Counted from the stretch's first letter, positions 6,934 through 16,146 are shown. The stretch: 64,000 bases of DNA from JAXHUH01 sp034211175 (GCA_034211175.1 JAXHUH010000240.1:1-64000); one strand, 5' to 3'. A program made the numbers and translations. The notes: generated from the letters alone by a model not told the origin.

Positions 6934-7283
6934 CCGAGCACCCCAACGGCCACGACGGCGGCGTGTACGTGATCTCAGCCGCCGCCGAGCTCACCGGCGT
7001 CAAGCCCCAGACCCTGCGCTCCTATGAGCGCCACGGTCTGGTGCATCCCGCCCGCACCGGTGGGGGCGAACGTCGCTACAGCGACCAGGACCTCACCAGG
7101 ATCGCCCGCATCGCCGAGCTGACCGACCAGGGCGTCAACCTCGCCGGCATCGCCCACATCCTCGAACTCGAAGACCGCATCCGAGGCCTGGACCACCAAC
7201 TCGAGCAAGCCACACGTGGCACGGACCGCTCGGCGGGTGACCCATCAACGGTGCCCGCAGCGCCGAGAGGAGGTGAACCATGA
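6930..7283 (+). CDS. hspR: HspR-type MerR-family heat-shock repressor
   Basis: 117 aa, ATG 6930 within the dnaJ stop (ATGA). A MerR helix-turn-helix is plain: VYVISAAAELTGVKPQTLRSYERHGLVHPARTGGGERRYSDQDL, then LTDQGVNLAGIAHILELE, the HspR signature with an RGLDHQLEQ coiled coil for dimerisation. HspR binds HAIR sites and represses hsp genes, with DnaK as co-repressor in Streptomyces. A HAIR-like site lies at 5,874-5,894. The C-terminal tail lacks a metal or drug-binding domain, as expected for HspR. Confidence 0.9.
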   Translation: MTEHPNGHDGGVYVISAAAELTGVKPQTLRSYERHGLVHPARTGGGERRYSDQDLTRIARIAELTDQGVNLAGIAHILELEDRIRGLDHQLEQATRGTDRSAGDPSTVPAAPRGGEP

Positions 7284-7611
7284 GCATCCGAGTCTACGTG
7301 AGGACCCACGGGCCCGACACCGTCGTCGCCCTCGACGGCGCCGTCGACTGGACTTGGTCGTCCATCTCGGTGACAGCATCGCAACCGTCGCAGAGACCAC
7401 CACCGGCCGGTTGCTGCTCGACATCGACGACCTCACCCTCCTCGACGACGGGGGCTTCGGCGACCTCGTCGACCAGCTCGTGGCCATCGCCGACGGACGC
7501 AGCGGCATCATCGCCCGGCGCATCCGCACCCGCCAAGTCCTCCACCGCTGGGGCGTCGGCCACCGGATACCGGTGTACGACTCCTTGCCCGAGCCTGGAG
7601 GAACGCCGTGA
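7280..7611 (+). pseudogene. STAS-domain-like protein split by a frameshift
   Basis: ATG 7280 overlaps the hspR stop (ATGA) with GAGGAGG upstream. The first ~23 residues (MSIRVYVRTHGPDTVVALDG) are in one frame; the rest of the domain (LVVHLGDSIATVAETTTG, LLLDIDDLTLLDDGGFGDLVDQL, VLHRWGV) is in the frame that ends at 7611. Adding one base near 7350 joins them into a ~110-aa STAS-like fold of the anti-sigma-factor-antagonist type. Its stop overlaps the next start (GTGA), which argues that the intact gene belongs to the operon. Either a sequencing error or a recent mutation. Confidence 0.6.
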
Positions 7612-8165
7612 GCACCCATGCCCGTCGCCTCCCGCTCGCCATCGAGATCGCCCGTGAAGGCCGCGAAGGCCGCAAGGTGGGCACGATCCTCACCATCGGT
7701 GACGAGAACGCCGTCCTCGCCCGCAGTCGATGCCTGATCCTCGACCCCCTCGCCGGACACGCTGCGGAAGCCAAGCAACTCAGCGACCCGGATCTGCGCG
7801 AGACCGTCAAGGAGCTGGCCCAGCTCGACGGTGGCTTCATCGTCGCCGCCGACGGAACCGTGCTGTCCGCCACCCGGTACTTCGCCGCTGACCTGGAAGA
7901 CGCGGAACCGATGCTCGGCCTGGGCAGCCGCCACATCGCAGCCGCCTCGATCACCCGCCAGACCAACGCCCTGGCCGTCGTCGTGTCCGAGAGCTCGATC
8001 GTGCGACTCTTCGAACACGGTCGCCTCACCGCCGAGGTCCTCCCCGAGCTGTGGCTGCTGAGCCGCTTCAGCACCCACGTCCAAGGGCCTCGCCTGGCCA
8101 CCCACCCCGCCGAGAACATCGCGGTGGTGTCACGCACGGAGGAGCCTGACGGCGCCGACAGCTGA
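7608..8165 (+). CDS. DisA_N/DacZ-like diadenylate cyclase
   Basis: 185 aa from GTG 7608, coupled to the STAS-like gene. The whole protein matches the stand-alone DAC fold of the archaeal DacZ type: EGREGRKVGTILTIGD (~17-32), ILDPLAGH, KELAQLDGGFIVAADGTVLSATRYF with DGG at 74-76, GLGSRHIAAASITRQTNALAVVVSES (~104-129). DAC enzymes join two ATP to make cyclic di-AMP using DGA and RHR motifs; here they read DGG and RHI, so activity may be altered. No membrane segment, so cytoplasmic. Its place at the end of a dnaJ-hspR operon suggests c-di-AMP signalling tied to protein-folding stress. Confidence 0.75.
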   Translation: MSTHARRLPLAIEIAREGREGRKVGTILTIGDENAVLARSRCLILDPLAGHAAEAKQLSDPDLRETVKELAQLDGGFIVAADGTVLSATRYFAADLEDAEPMLGLGSRHIAAASITRQTNALAVVVSESSIVRLFEHGRLTAEVLPELWLLSRFSTHVQGPRLATHPAENIAVVSRTEEPDGADS

Positions 8166-8456
8166 GCTGCTACCGGGCGCGCTCCTCAGGATCGCCGCGG
8201 CGCTGCAACTCTCGCCACCGATGACCGGGAACTGCCACCCTGCGGTAGTCGCCAACGCAACAGCGCAGCCCACCGCACCTATGCCGGGCGATCTTTGCCC
8301 GCGACGCATGTCCGGTACTCGACACCCGCATCGGCGTCCGCCGAGATCGCCTGCACGGTGGCAGCGTCCTGGCTTCGGCGCAACGAGCCGAACCAGGCGC
8401 TCGCCATCTCGCTGCGCAAGGCGGGCTTCCTGCATGGGAGCGGATCCTCGAAGCAC
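8166..8456. other. Non-coding stretch downstream of the stress operon
   Basis: 291 bases with no convincing gene. The right part may belong to the N-terminal side of the broken transposase that follows (ALAISLRKAGFLHGSGSSKHRG), but no family match is clear there. Confidence 0.4.
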
Positions 8457-8660
8457 CGAGGACGCGGCTACCTGTCCCGGCTGGGACCCGGCACGCTGCG
8501 CCGGGCACTGTGCGAAGCCGGCCAGTGCGCGGCCAAGGCGACCGGCCCCGACCGCGACTGCTACCGGTCGGTCGAGCAACGCCACGACGGCAAGCTCGCC
8601 GCGATCTGCGTGACCCGCAAGCCCGCCCGTCGCAGCCACCACATCGTCCGGGACATGGTC
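8457..8660 (+). pseudogene. C-terminal remnant of an IS110-family transposase
   Basis: About 68 residues (RGRGYLSRLGPGTLRRALCE, AGQCAAK, VEQRHDGKLAAICVTRKPARRSHHIVRDM) fit the Tnp_20 end of IS110-type transposases, whose usual form is GHLSRQGPxxLRWALYEA...ARKLxRRxxHxLR. There is no N-terminal DEDD domain and no start. The sequence differs from the intact element at 2,975-4,192, so it came from a different IS. Confidence 0.6.
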
Positions 8661-8873
8661 CCGACAGGTGTACGCCATCCCCGACATCTGACCGATCTCG
8701 AACCATCAGCTGTCGGCTCCGGTGGCGGCCGGGCGGAGCCATGCGCGATCAAGGCCTGGACGGGAACCCGTCACACAAGAAGCGCTCGGGTCGCGGCCTG
8801 GCCTCAGCCCCTCACCTCATCGGTGCATCCAGGCTCAGCGTGGCGGCGACGTGGGAAGGAGTTCGCACCGGCC
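8661..8873. other. Intergenic region upstream of the exported-protein gene
   Basis: 213 bases between the transposase remnant and the next start. It probably holds the promoter for the Liv cluster, but no clear hexamers were found. GGAAGGAG at 8854-8861 is the likely ribosome site of the following gene. Confidence 0.35.
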
Positions 8874-10352
8874 ATGCCGAAACGTCACACCATGGAAGGA
8901 CCTCGGACGGAGAGCGGGAGCGCCACTGCTCGTAGGGCAAGGCGGGCGTCGGTGCGGAGGCTCTGCCTCGTCAGTGTTGCGGCCGTCGCAGTGGTGCTGA
9001 TGGCGGCGGTGCCGGCGCACCAGGCGGCCGCGCAGGACTCGTCCTTCGGGGTCGGATCGGGCCGCGCGTCGGCAAAGTACCTCAAGGTTGGCCCGTCCCG
9101 GGGATCGCTGGCCCTCGCGCCAACAGTGGGTCTTGCTCTGTCCGATTTCCTGAACACCCGTGGTCGCGGGGACGTGCGGACCGTCGACTTCGCTGCCCTG
9201 GCGGACTCCCTGCCTCCCGAGCTCTTGGACGCAATGCCCGCGGTCAAGGTCGAGTCCACGGACGATGGTTCCGAGGACGGCCAGACCGCCACCCTCGGCA
9301 CACCCGCCGAGGTGCCGGTTGGATTGTCGGCTGCGACGCTGCGGGCATCTGCCGGCGCCGCGCCGTTCGGCCGGTCGAGCTTCGAGACGGCGCCGGTCGA
9401 TCTCGAGGTGCTGGCCGTCAGCGGCGGCACGGCCGAGGCGTTCAGCGGAGTGGTCGACGGAAACATCAGGGAGGCCGTGGGTACCGTCGAGATCGGCAAG
9501 ATCGACATCGCTGGAGGAGCGCTCGTCCTCGAGGGTCTGCGCTGGAAGGCGGTGCACCGCACCGGTGCAGAGTCGGTCGAGCAGGGCACGTTCACCGTGG
9601 GCTCGGTTTCGGTGGCCGGACAGCGCTTCGCCGCCCCCGACGGCGCCGAGCAGCCATTGGCGGACGCCCTTGCCGCCGCCGAGCCGCTGCTCGCACCGCT
9701 GGGCCTCCAGATCACGCTCCCGAAGCCACGGATCGAGAGTGGGATCGTTGAGATGACACCTCTCCGCATCCGGGTGGCCGGCTCCGAGCTGGGGGCCGTG
9801 GTCGGACCGGTACTGGAGGGCGTGCAGCCGGTCCGGGACGCTCTGGTCGATGCGATCCGGAGTGGCACCGAGGACGTCGACGCCGCCATCCTGCTGGCCG
9901 ACGTCGCCCTCGGGGTCCTGGCTGGTGGTTCCACCCTCGACATCGAGCTCGGCGGGGTGACGGCCCAGACGGCCGAACCCGCCGAAGCGTTCACCTTCGG
10001 CGGCGGTTTCGATCTGCCCCCGCCGACAGCGCCCGGCTCGGGCGCTCTGGACATCGGGGCGGCGCCGACGAGCGCAACGTCGATCGACAGCACTTCGACA
10101 CTGCAGTCGTCGCCGACGTCGCTGACGTCGCCGACGCCGCCGACGTCGCCAGCGCCGATGGCTGAGGCAGGTACCGGTGGGGCCACCGACGACACCGGCA
10201 TCGGCGCCTCCACGGTTCCGGTTTCGTCGGCAGGCACCGCAGGCGGCGCCGGCCCGCTCCTCCTCATCGGCTTGGCCGCCGCCGCAGCCGCCGTGGCCGC
10301 CGGAGCCGTGGACTACCGGCGTCTCCTGCGACGCCCCATGCTCCCGGCCTGA
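8874..10352 (+). CDS. Exported protein with C-terminal membrane anchor, unknown role
   Basis: 492 aa from ATG 8874 (a second ATG at 8892 also fits). An Arg-rich start and a hydrophobic stretch (LVSVAAVAVVLMAAVPAHQAAAQ) form a signal peptide cleaved near AAAQ. The mature part is Ala/Val/Leu-rich with beta-strand-like runs (FSGVVDGNIREAVGTVEIGKI), followed by a Ser/Thr/Pro stalk (~380-430). It ends with one membrane helix and a basic tail (YRRLLRRP). No family is recognised. It stands 72 bases upstream of the Liv substrate-binding protein in the same direction. A second exported protein with signal peptide and membrane anchor is linked to the other Liv cluster, so a cell-surface role beside the importer is plausible. 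Confidence 0.75.
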   Translation: MPKRHTMEGPRTESGSATARRARRASVRRLCLVSVAAVAVVLMAAVPAHQAAAQDSSFGVGSGRASAKYLKVGPSRGSLALAPTVGLALSDFLNTRGRGDVRTVDFAALADSLPPELLDAMPAVKVESTDDGSEDGQTATLGTPAEVPVGLSAATLRASAGAAPFGRSSFETAPVDLEVLAVSGGTAEAFSGVVDGNIREAVGTVEIGKIDIAGGALVLEGLRWKAVHRTGAESVEQGTFTVGSVSVAGQRFAAPDGAEQPLADALAAAEPLLAPLGLQITLPKPRIESGIVEMTPLRIRVAGSELGAVVGPVLEGVQPVRDALVDAIRSGTEDVDAAILLADVALGVLAGGSTLDIELGGVTAQTAEPAEAFTFGGGFDLPPPTAPGSGALDIGAAPTSATSIDSTSTLQSSPTSLTSPTPPTSPAPMAEAGTGGATDDTGIGASTVPVSSAGTAGGAGPLLLIGLAAAAAAVAAGAVDYRRLLRRPMLPA

Positions 10353-10424
10353 GCCGCACCCGCTGCCGTCCCGGCGGCGAACGCACACCACCATCTTCCA
10401 ACAGACGAGACAGGGGTCAACCTC

Positions 10425-12155
10425 GTGCAGCCGCATCCGAACCTTCCGAGTCCCGCGGGCAGAGTCCTGCGGGGCTACGCACCGGTCGCCATCCTCGGCG
10501 TGCTCTTCGCCCTCATGGCGGCGACCGTGCCCTCCACCTACTCCGATCAAGGCCTCGCCACCACCGGGTCGGGCGGGGGGCCCACCGCCTCCTTCGAATC
10601 GAACTCCGGACCCCAGCTCGACCGCTCAGGAACTGGCGGGACCGGAGGGGAGGACGCAGCGTCTGGTCCCTCCGGTAGCTCTGGTGACGCGGGCGGTGTC
10701 GCAGCTGACGGGACCGCCGGCAGCGGTCCTGAGGTCACAACCGGTGGTGGTGGTGGTGCTGGTGGTGGCAGCGGCGCTGCGCCCGCCGCAGGCCAGCAGC
10801 CCTGTGCCGATCGTCCGGTGCAGATCCCGGGTGACCCGTACTCGCCGCCGTGCTTCGAGTTCTCCGGCGACAACGGCGGGGCAACAGCCAAGGGCGTGAC
10901 CGCCGAGGAGATCATCGTGTCGGCCCGCATCCTCGACGAGAAGGGCTTCCAGCAGACGCTGGCCACCCTGGCCGGTGCCGACATCGTGGACGGTCCCGAG
11001 GACGTGAAGCACACCATCTCGGCGCTGGCCGAGTACTTCAACAGCCGGATGCAGTTCTACGGGCGTCAGATGTCGATCAAGTTCTACAACGGCAAGGGAT
11101 CGGGGGTGAACGAGCTGCAGGGTGCCGGCCAAGCCGAGGCGGAGGCCGACGCCATCACTGCTGCCGAGGAGATCGGTGCCTTCGCCGAGATCAACGCCGG
11201 CTCCGCGCCGTTCGCCGACGCCCTGGCCCGCAAGCAGGTGATCGCGTTCGGCACGCCGTACCTGTCCCGCAACTGGCACGTCGAACGTCGACCGTACAAC
11301 TGGAGCGTCGCCACGGACTGCTCGATCATCGTGGAGTCGGTGGGCGAGTTCGCCAACCAGACGCTGGCCAACACGCCGGCGGTGTTCGCCGGGCCCGGTC
11401 TGAAGGACAAGCCCCGCAAGTTCGCGTTCTTCTCCCCGGAGAACCCGTGGTACGTCGACTGCGTCGACCAGGGCATCGCGATCGCGGAAGCGGCCGGCAC
11501 CAAGGTCGATCAGCGGGTCACCTACCGGCTCGACATCGACTCGATGTCCAACCAGGCGGCCAGCATCATCACCAAGCTCAAGAGCGAGGGCATCACCACG
11601 ATCCTGTGCGGCTGCGACCCGATCATGCCGATCTTCTTGACGACCAAGGCGGCCGAGCAGGGCTACAACCCCGAATGGGTCGTGGCCGGCACTGCGCTGT
11701 CCGACATTGACCTGGTCGGCCAGCTCTACGACCAGGACCAGTGGTCCCGGGCCTTCGGCGTCAGCTACCTGAGCTCGTTCCTGCCCATCGAATCCGGGAT
11801 CGGCTACAGCGCCTACAAGAGCGTGCGCAACGACGAGCCGGCCTTCGCGGTCGAGACGATCTACTCCCAGATGTACCAACTCGCCCTCGGCATCCAGATG
11901 GCCGGCCCGAATCTGACGCCGGAGACCTACGAGCAGGGCATGTTCGCCTACCCGGGCGGCACCGGCCCGTTCGGGACGTGGGGCTTCGACGCCGACAGCT
12001 ACACCCCCACCCAGGACTACCGGGTCATCTGGTGGGATCCCGAGGCGGTGTCGCCGATGAACGGCAAGCGCGGCGCCTACATCGAGGCCTACGACGGGCG
12101 TCGCTTCAAGAAGGGCGAGCTCCCCGCATCGAACCAGCCCCCGGTGTTCCGATGA
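10425..12155 (+). CDS. Branched-chain-amino-acid-type ABC substrate-binding protein
   Basis: 576 aa from GTG 10425. Instead of a lipobox it has an N-terminal membrane segment (GYAPVAILGVLFALMAATVP), then a Gly/Ser-rich linker to ~residue 135 (a TGG-rich run at 10741-10768), then a type-I periplasmic-binding fold of the Peripla_BP_6 group: GVTAEEIIVSARI, EYFNSRMQFYGRQMSIKFYNGKG, FAEINAGSAPFADALARK, GCDPIMPIFLTTKAAEQGYNPEWVVAG. It captures the solute outside the membrane and feeds the LivHM fusion, whose start overlaps its stop (ATGA). The ligand is unknown; many actinobacterial members carry non-amino-acid compounds. Confidence 0.9.
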   Translation: MQPHPNLPSPAGRVLRGYAPVAILGVLFALMAATVPSTYSDQGLATTGSGGGPTASFESNSGPQLDRSGTGGTGGEDAASGPSGSSGDAGGVAADGTAGSGPEVTTGGGGGAGGGSGAAPAAGQQPCADRPVQIPGDPYSPPCFEFSGDNGGATAKGVTAEEIIVSARILDEKGFQQTLATLAGADIVDGPEDVKHTISALAEYFNSRMQFYGRQMSIKFYNGKGSGVNELQGAGQAEAEADAITAAEEIGAFAEINAGSAPFADALARKQVIAFGTPYLSRNWHVERRPYNWSVATDCSIIVESVGEFANQTLANTPAVFAGPGLKDKPRKFAFFSPENPWYVDCVDQGIAIAEAAGTKVDQRVTYRLDIDSMSNQAASIITKLKSEGITTILCGCDPIMPIFLTTKAAEQGYNPEWVVAGTALSDIDLVGQLYDQDQWSRAFGVSYLSSFLPIESGIGYSAYKSVRNDEPAFAVETIYSQMYQLALGIQMAGPNLTPETYEQGMFAYPGGTGPFGTWGFDADSYTPTQDYRVIWWDPEAVSPMNGKRGAYIEAYDGRRFKKGELPASNQPPVFR

Positions 12156-14362
12156 GTGCGCCGGACGTGCAGGACCACCGGGAAGCCGGATCGTTCCGTG
12201 ACCGGCTGACGACGCCGAGCCGCAGCCGCTCCGTCGCCGTCGGTGCCGTGGCCTTCGCGGTCGGGTACCCGCTGCTCGGCCTCGCCCTGCCCGACGGTGC
12301 GCCCTTCGGTGTGGTGCTCCAGGGTGCGGTGTTCGGGACGGTGACCGCCCTGCTGGCGATGGGTCTGATCCTGCTGTACCGCACCGACAGCATCATCAAC
12401 TTCTCCTACGGGGCCATGGGCCTCGTCGGCGGCAACCTGGGCGTGAACCTCTACCTCGAGGCCGGGTGGAACTATCTCTTCGCCATGGCCGTCGGCGTGG
12501 GCGCCGGCCTGGCCGTGGGCGCCATCGTCGAGCTCACCGTCATCCGACGGTTCAAGGACGCCAGCCGACTCACGCTCACCGTGGCCACCATCGGCCTCGC
12601 GCAGATCCTCGGCTACGTGGGCGCCATCTTCATCCCGGGCCGGTTCGGCTCGACCGGCCTGGTCGGGGGCTTCGAGACGCCCTACACGTTCGGCTTCGAC
12701 GTCGGCCCCGTCCGCTTCACCGCCGGGCACGTCGTGATCATGGTGGCCGTCCCGCCGATCATCGCCGCCCTCTCCTGGTTCCTCCTGCGCACCGACGCCG
12801 GCGTCGCCGTGCGGTCGGCGGCCCAGAACAAGGAGCGGGCCCAGCTGCTCGGCATCCCGATCGACCGTCTGAAGACGATCGTGTGGATCGTGGCCGGCGG
12901 CCTTGCAGCGCTCACGATCGTGCTCCAGGCCCCCTTCGCCGGGACGGCGTCGAATCCGCTCACCGCCCCGATCACCGTGCTGCTGCCTGCCCTCGCTGCG
13001 GCGGTCATCGCCCGGATGGAGTCGCTGCCCCTCGCCTTCTTCGCCGGGATCGGCCTCGGCGTGCTCGAGCAGCTCGTCCGCTGGAACGTCGACAAGGCCT
13101 CGGCCTCGGACCTGGCCTTCCTGGTCGTCATCCTCGGCGCCCTGTTGCTGCAGTCCGGCAAGTTGTCACGAGCCCACGACGTCTCCTTCGGGCTGGAACT
13201 CGCCGGCGTGGTTCGCGCGGTCCCCGCCGAGCTGTCAGCTCTACCGGAGGTTCGCTGGGTCCGGCGCGGCATGGTCGCCGTCGTGCTGCTCGCCGCCGTG
13301 TTGGTGCCCAGGGGCTGGGCCCCGTCGTCGCAGAGCCTGGCCACCACCGCCGTGGTGTGGTGCCTGGTCGCCGTGTCGTTGGTCGTGCTGTCCGGGTGGG
13401 CCGGCAAGGTGAGCCTCGGCCAGTTCGGCGTCGTGGGCGTCGCCGCCATCGTCGCCGGCAACATCGTTCAGCGATGGAACATCGACATCTTCGTGACCGT
13501 TCTGATCGCCGGGCTCGCGGGAGCGGCGGCGGCCCTCATCATCGGCGTGCCGGCGCTGCGCATCAAAGGGTTGTTCCTGGCGGTGACCACGCTGGCCTTC
13601 GCGGTCACGCTCGACAGCTTCTTGCTCAACCCTGTGAACTTCCCCGACCAGGTGCCCGACAACGTCAACCCGCCCATCTTCTGGGATCGTTTCGACGGCT
13701 CCGAACAGCTCGTGCTCTACAACTTCGCTCTCGGCCTGCTCATAGTGTCGTTGCTGCTGACCAACGCGCTACGCCGCACCCGATGGGGGCGGGTCTTCCA
13801 GGCCACGAAGGACAACGAGAAGACCGCACAGGCACAGTCAGTACCCACCACCAAGATCAAGCTGGTGTCGTTCTGCTACTCCGGCTTCATTGCCGGTCTC
13901 GCCGGCGGCGTCTATGTCTTGGTGCTGCGCGGCGCCCGGGTCAACTCCTTTCCCCCCATCATGAGCCTCGAGGTCTTCTCGATGACCGTCATCGGGGGTC
14001 TGGGCTCGCTGCTCGGCGCTGTCTCCGGCGTTGTCCTCTTCCGGTTCCTCCAGAACTCCGAGCTGCTGGGCGGCGACCTACGCCTGGCCGTGACCGGTGC
14101 CGGTCTGCTCATCGTGTTGTACATCTACCCCGGCGGTCTCGGCCAGGCCATGTACGCCGTCCGCGACCGGTACCTCCGAATGATCGCCCGGCGGCGGAGG
14201 ATCCATGTGCCGAGCCTCATCGAGGACAGTCGCCAGGACGACGCCGTGACGTCCGACGGGAACGTCGATGAGCCACCGGATCCGCCCTCTGTGCCATGGG
14301 CACACCCGGTCGACGACACGTCGGTACAGCCGGTGCCCACCACGTCCGGGAGGAACCCCTGA
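12152..14362 (+). CDS. Fused LivH-LivM ABC permease
   Basis: 736 aa. The first half is LivH-like (GLILLYRTDSIINFSYGAMGLVGG, SAAQNKERAQLLGIPIDRLKTIVWIVAGGLAALT), the second LivM-like (LSGWAGKVSLGQFGVVGVAAIVAG, ALRIKGLFLAVTTLAFAV, GVYVLVLRGARVNSFPP, VIGGLGSLLGAVSGVVL). The two permeases are normally separate proteins of ~300 aa each; here they form one chain with many membrane helices. A hydrophilic tail of ~70 residues follows the last helix. Start ATG 12152 lies in the stop of the binding-protein gene and its stop overlaps the ATPase start by one base. Confidence 0.93.
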   Translation: MSAPDVQDHREAGSFRDRLTTPSRSRSVAVGAVAFAVGYPLLGLALPDGAPFGVVLQGAVFGTVTALLAMGLILLYRTDSIINFSYGAMGLVGGNLGVNLYLEAGWNYLFAMAVGVGAGLAVGAIVELTVIRRFKDASRLTLTVATIGLAQILGYVGAIFIPGRFGSTGLVGGFETPYTFGFDVGPVRFTAGHVVIMVAVPPIIAALSWFLLRTDAGVAVRSAAQNKERAQLLGIPIDRLKTIVWIVAGGLAALTIVLQAPFAGTASNPLTAPITVLLPALAAAVIARMESLPLAFFAGIGLGVLEQLVRWNVDKASASDLAFLVVILGALLLQSGKLSRAHDVSFGLELAGVVRAVPAELSALPEVRWVRRGMVAVVLLAAVLVPRGWAPSSQSLATTAVVWCLVAVSLVVLSGWAGKVSLGQFGVVGVAAIVAGNIVQRWNIDIFVTVLIAGLAGAAAALIIGVPALRIKGLFLAVTTLAFAVTLDSFLLNPVNFPDQVPDNVNPPIFWDRFDGSEQLVLYNFALGLLIVSLLLTNALRRTRWGRVFQATKDNEKTAQAQSVPTTKIKLVSFCYSGFIAGLAGGVYVLVLRGARVNSFPPIMSLEVFSMTVIGGLGSLLGAVSGVVLFRFLQNSELLGGDLRLAVTGAGLLIVLYIYPGGLGQAMYAVRDRYLRMIARRRRIHVPSLIEDSRQDDAVTSDGNVDEPPDPPSVPWAHPVDDTSVQPVPTTSGRNP

Positions 14363-16146
14363 TGACCTCGACCGCATCCGCGAGCCATGAGGTGACTGCC
14401 TCACCGACCCCCGTGCTCGACTGCCGCGGCATCGACGTCGCCTACGGGCCGGTGCAGGTGCTCTTCGATGTGGACCTGTCCGTGCACGCCGGCGAGATCG
14501 TGGCGCTGCTCGGCACGAACGGCGCCGGGAAGTCGACGTTGCTCAAGGCCATCTCGGGTCTGGTACGACCCAAGAGCGGCACCATCACCTTCGGCGGTGA
14601 GGAGATCACCGGGGAGCCGGCGCACCTGACGGCCGCGCGTGGTCTGGTGCAGATGCCGGGCGGCAAGGGCGTGTTCCCGACGCTCTCGGTCAAGGAGAAC
14701 CTGCGCCTGTCGTGTTGGCTCTTCCGCGACGACGCCGAGCGCGTCGACGCGAAGGTGGCCGAGGTGCTCGACCTGTTCCCTCGGTTGAAGGACCGGTACT
14801 CGAACCTGGCCGGCGACATGTCTGGTGGCGAACCGCAGATGCTGACGCTCGGCATGGCCCTCGTCAACGAGCCGAAGCTGTTGATGATCGACGAGCTGTC
14901 GCTCGGTTTGGCTCCCACGATCGTCGGTGACCTCATCGAGGTCGTGCACGACATCAACCGCATGGGCGTGACCGTCATCGTCGTGGAGCAGTCGATCAAC
15001 GTTGCGCTCACGTTGGCCCGGAGGGCCGTCTTCATGGAGAAGGGTGAGTTCCGCTTCACGGGTCCGACGTCGGCCCTCCTCGAGCGACCCGACATCCTCC
15101 GGTCCGTCTTCATCGCCGGTGGCTCGGTCGACAGCGCCGACAGCGCCGACAGCGCCGACGGCGCCGACGTTCCGACCGCAGCGCCCGCCACGCCGGCGGA
15201 CGCACCCCGTGAGACGCCGGGGCCGGATGCGCCGACGGTCCTGCGTTGTGCCGACGTCGTGAAGCGCTTCGGTGGCATCAACGCGATCGACGGCATCGAC
15301 CTCCACCTCCGAGCCGGTGAGGTCCTCGGCCTCATCGGGCAGAACGGGGCTGGCAAGACCACGCTGTTCGACTGCATCTCGGGCTACCACCGGGTCGACA
15401 GTGGGCGCATCGAGCTCCACGGGACCGACATCACCGCTTGGGAACCCCACGAGCGAGCCCTCTACCAGCTGGGCCGGTCGTTCCAGGAGGCGATGCTGTA
15501 TCCGACCCTCACCGTGCGCGAGACCATCGCGACAGCGCTCGAGCGGCACCTCGCCAACCGCGACATCATCGCCGCCACGCTGGCTGCGCCGGCGTCCTAC
15601 GACAGTGAGATGGCGGCGTGGCGACGGGTGGAGGAGCTGATCGAGATGATGAACCTCGGCGCCTTCCGCGACAAGCTGGTCGGTGAGCTGTCGACAGGCT
15701 CCCGGCGCATCGTCGAGCTGGCCTGCTTGCTTGCCCAGGAGCCGAGCGTGCTGCTGCTCGACGAGCCGTCGGGCGGGGTCGCGCAGAAGGAGACGGAAGC
15801 ACTGGGGCCGCTGCTGCGCCAGGTGCAGGAGATGACCTCGTGCTCGATCATGATCATCGAACACGACATGCCGCTGCTCACGTCGCTGTGCGATCGCATG
15901 TACTGCCTGGAGCTGGGAGACGTCATCGCCGAAGGCACTCCCGCCGAGGTCCTCGATCACCCGCGGGTGATCGAGTCCTATCTCGGCGAGAACGACGCTG
16001 CGATCAACCGATCGGGCGGCCACCAACCGAACGGCGAGCGGCCTGCCAGCAGGCTTGCGTCGGCCGATGCGGCAGAGCCACACGATGGCGTCGACCGTGC
16101 TCTCGCGAGCAGGTCGCGGCGTCGGCGGCCTCTCCAGGGACGGTGA
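14362..16146 (+). CDS. Fused LivF-LivG ABC ATPase
   Basis: 594 aa. Domain 1 (LivF type) has Walker A GTNGAGKST at 51-59, the signature SGGEPQ near 154-159 and Walker B LLMIDE near 173-178. Domain 2 (LivG type) has Walker A GQNGAGKTT, an atypical signature LSTGSRR, and Walker B VLLLDEP. The linker contains SADSADSADGAD, encoded by a 9-bp tandem repeat at 15,129-15,168. The C-terminal ~45 residues are Arg-rich and not family-like. It powers the LivHM permease. Domain order is LivF-LivG, opposite to the second Liv cluster. Confidence 0.93.
   Translation: MTSTASASHEVTASPTPVLDCRGIDVAYGPVQVLFDVDLSVHAGEIVALLGTNGAGKSTLLKAISGLVRPKSGTITFGGEEITGEPAHLTAARGLVQMPGGKGVFPTLSVKENLRLSCWLFRDDAERVDAKVAEVLDLFPRLKDRYSNLAGDMSGGEPQMLTLGMALVNEPKLLMIDELSLGLAPTIVGDLIEVVHDINRMGVTVIVVEQSINVALTLARRAVFMEKGEFRFTGPTSALLERPDILRSVFIAGGSVDSADSADSADGADVPTAAPATPADAPRETPGPDAPTVLRCADVVKRFGGINAIDGIDLHLRAGEVLGLIGQNGAGKTTLFDCISGYHRVDSGRIELHGTDITAWEPHERALYQLGRSFQEAMLYPTLTVRETIATALERHLANRDIIAATLAAPASYDSEMAAWRRVEELIEMMNLGAFRDKLVGELSTGSRRIVELACLLAQEPSVLLLDEPSGGVAQKETEALGPLLRQVQEMTSCSIMIIEHDMPLLTSLCDRMYCLELGDVIAEGTPAEVLDHPRVIESYLGENDAAINRSGGHQPNGERPASRLASADAAEPHDGVDRALASRSRRRRPLQGR
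15129..15168 (+). repeat. 9-bp tandem repeat in the ATPase linker
   Basis: The unit GCCGACAGC is repeated about three times, then once more with a change (GGC for AGC). It keeps the frame and lengthens the linker between the two ATPase domains by Ser-Ala-Asp steps, so copy-number change would alter only linker length. Confidence 0.7.

Noticed and set aside
7340..7360. Programmed frameshift in the STAS gene
   Set aside because: No slippery heptamer or downstream stem was seen; a plain indel is simpler.
8835..10550. Long minus-strand ORFs opposite the exported-protein gene
   Set aside because: GC-rich antisense frames; Arg/Gly/His-rich translation with no family pattern.
10741..10768. GGTGGTGGT run as a regulatory repeat
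   Set aside because: It encodes the Gly-rich linker of the binding protein and is explained by coding.
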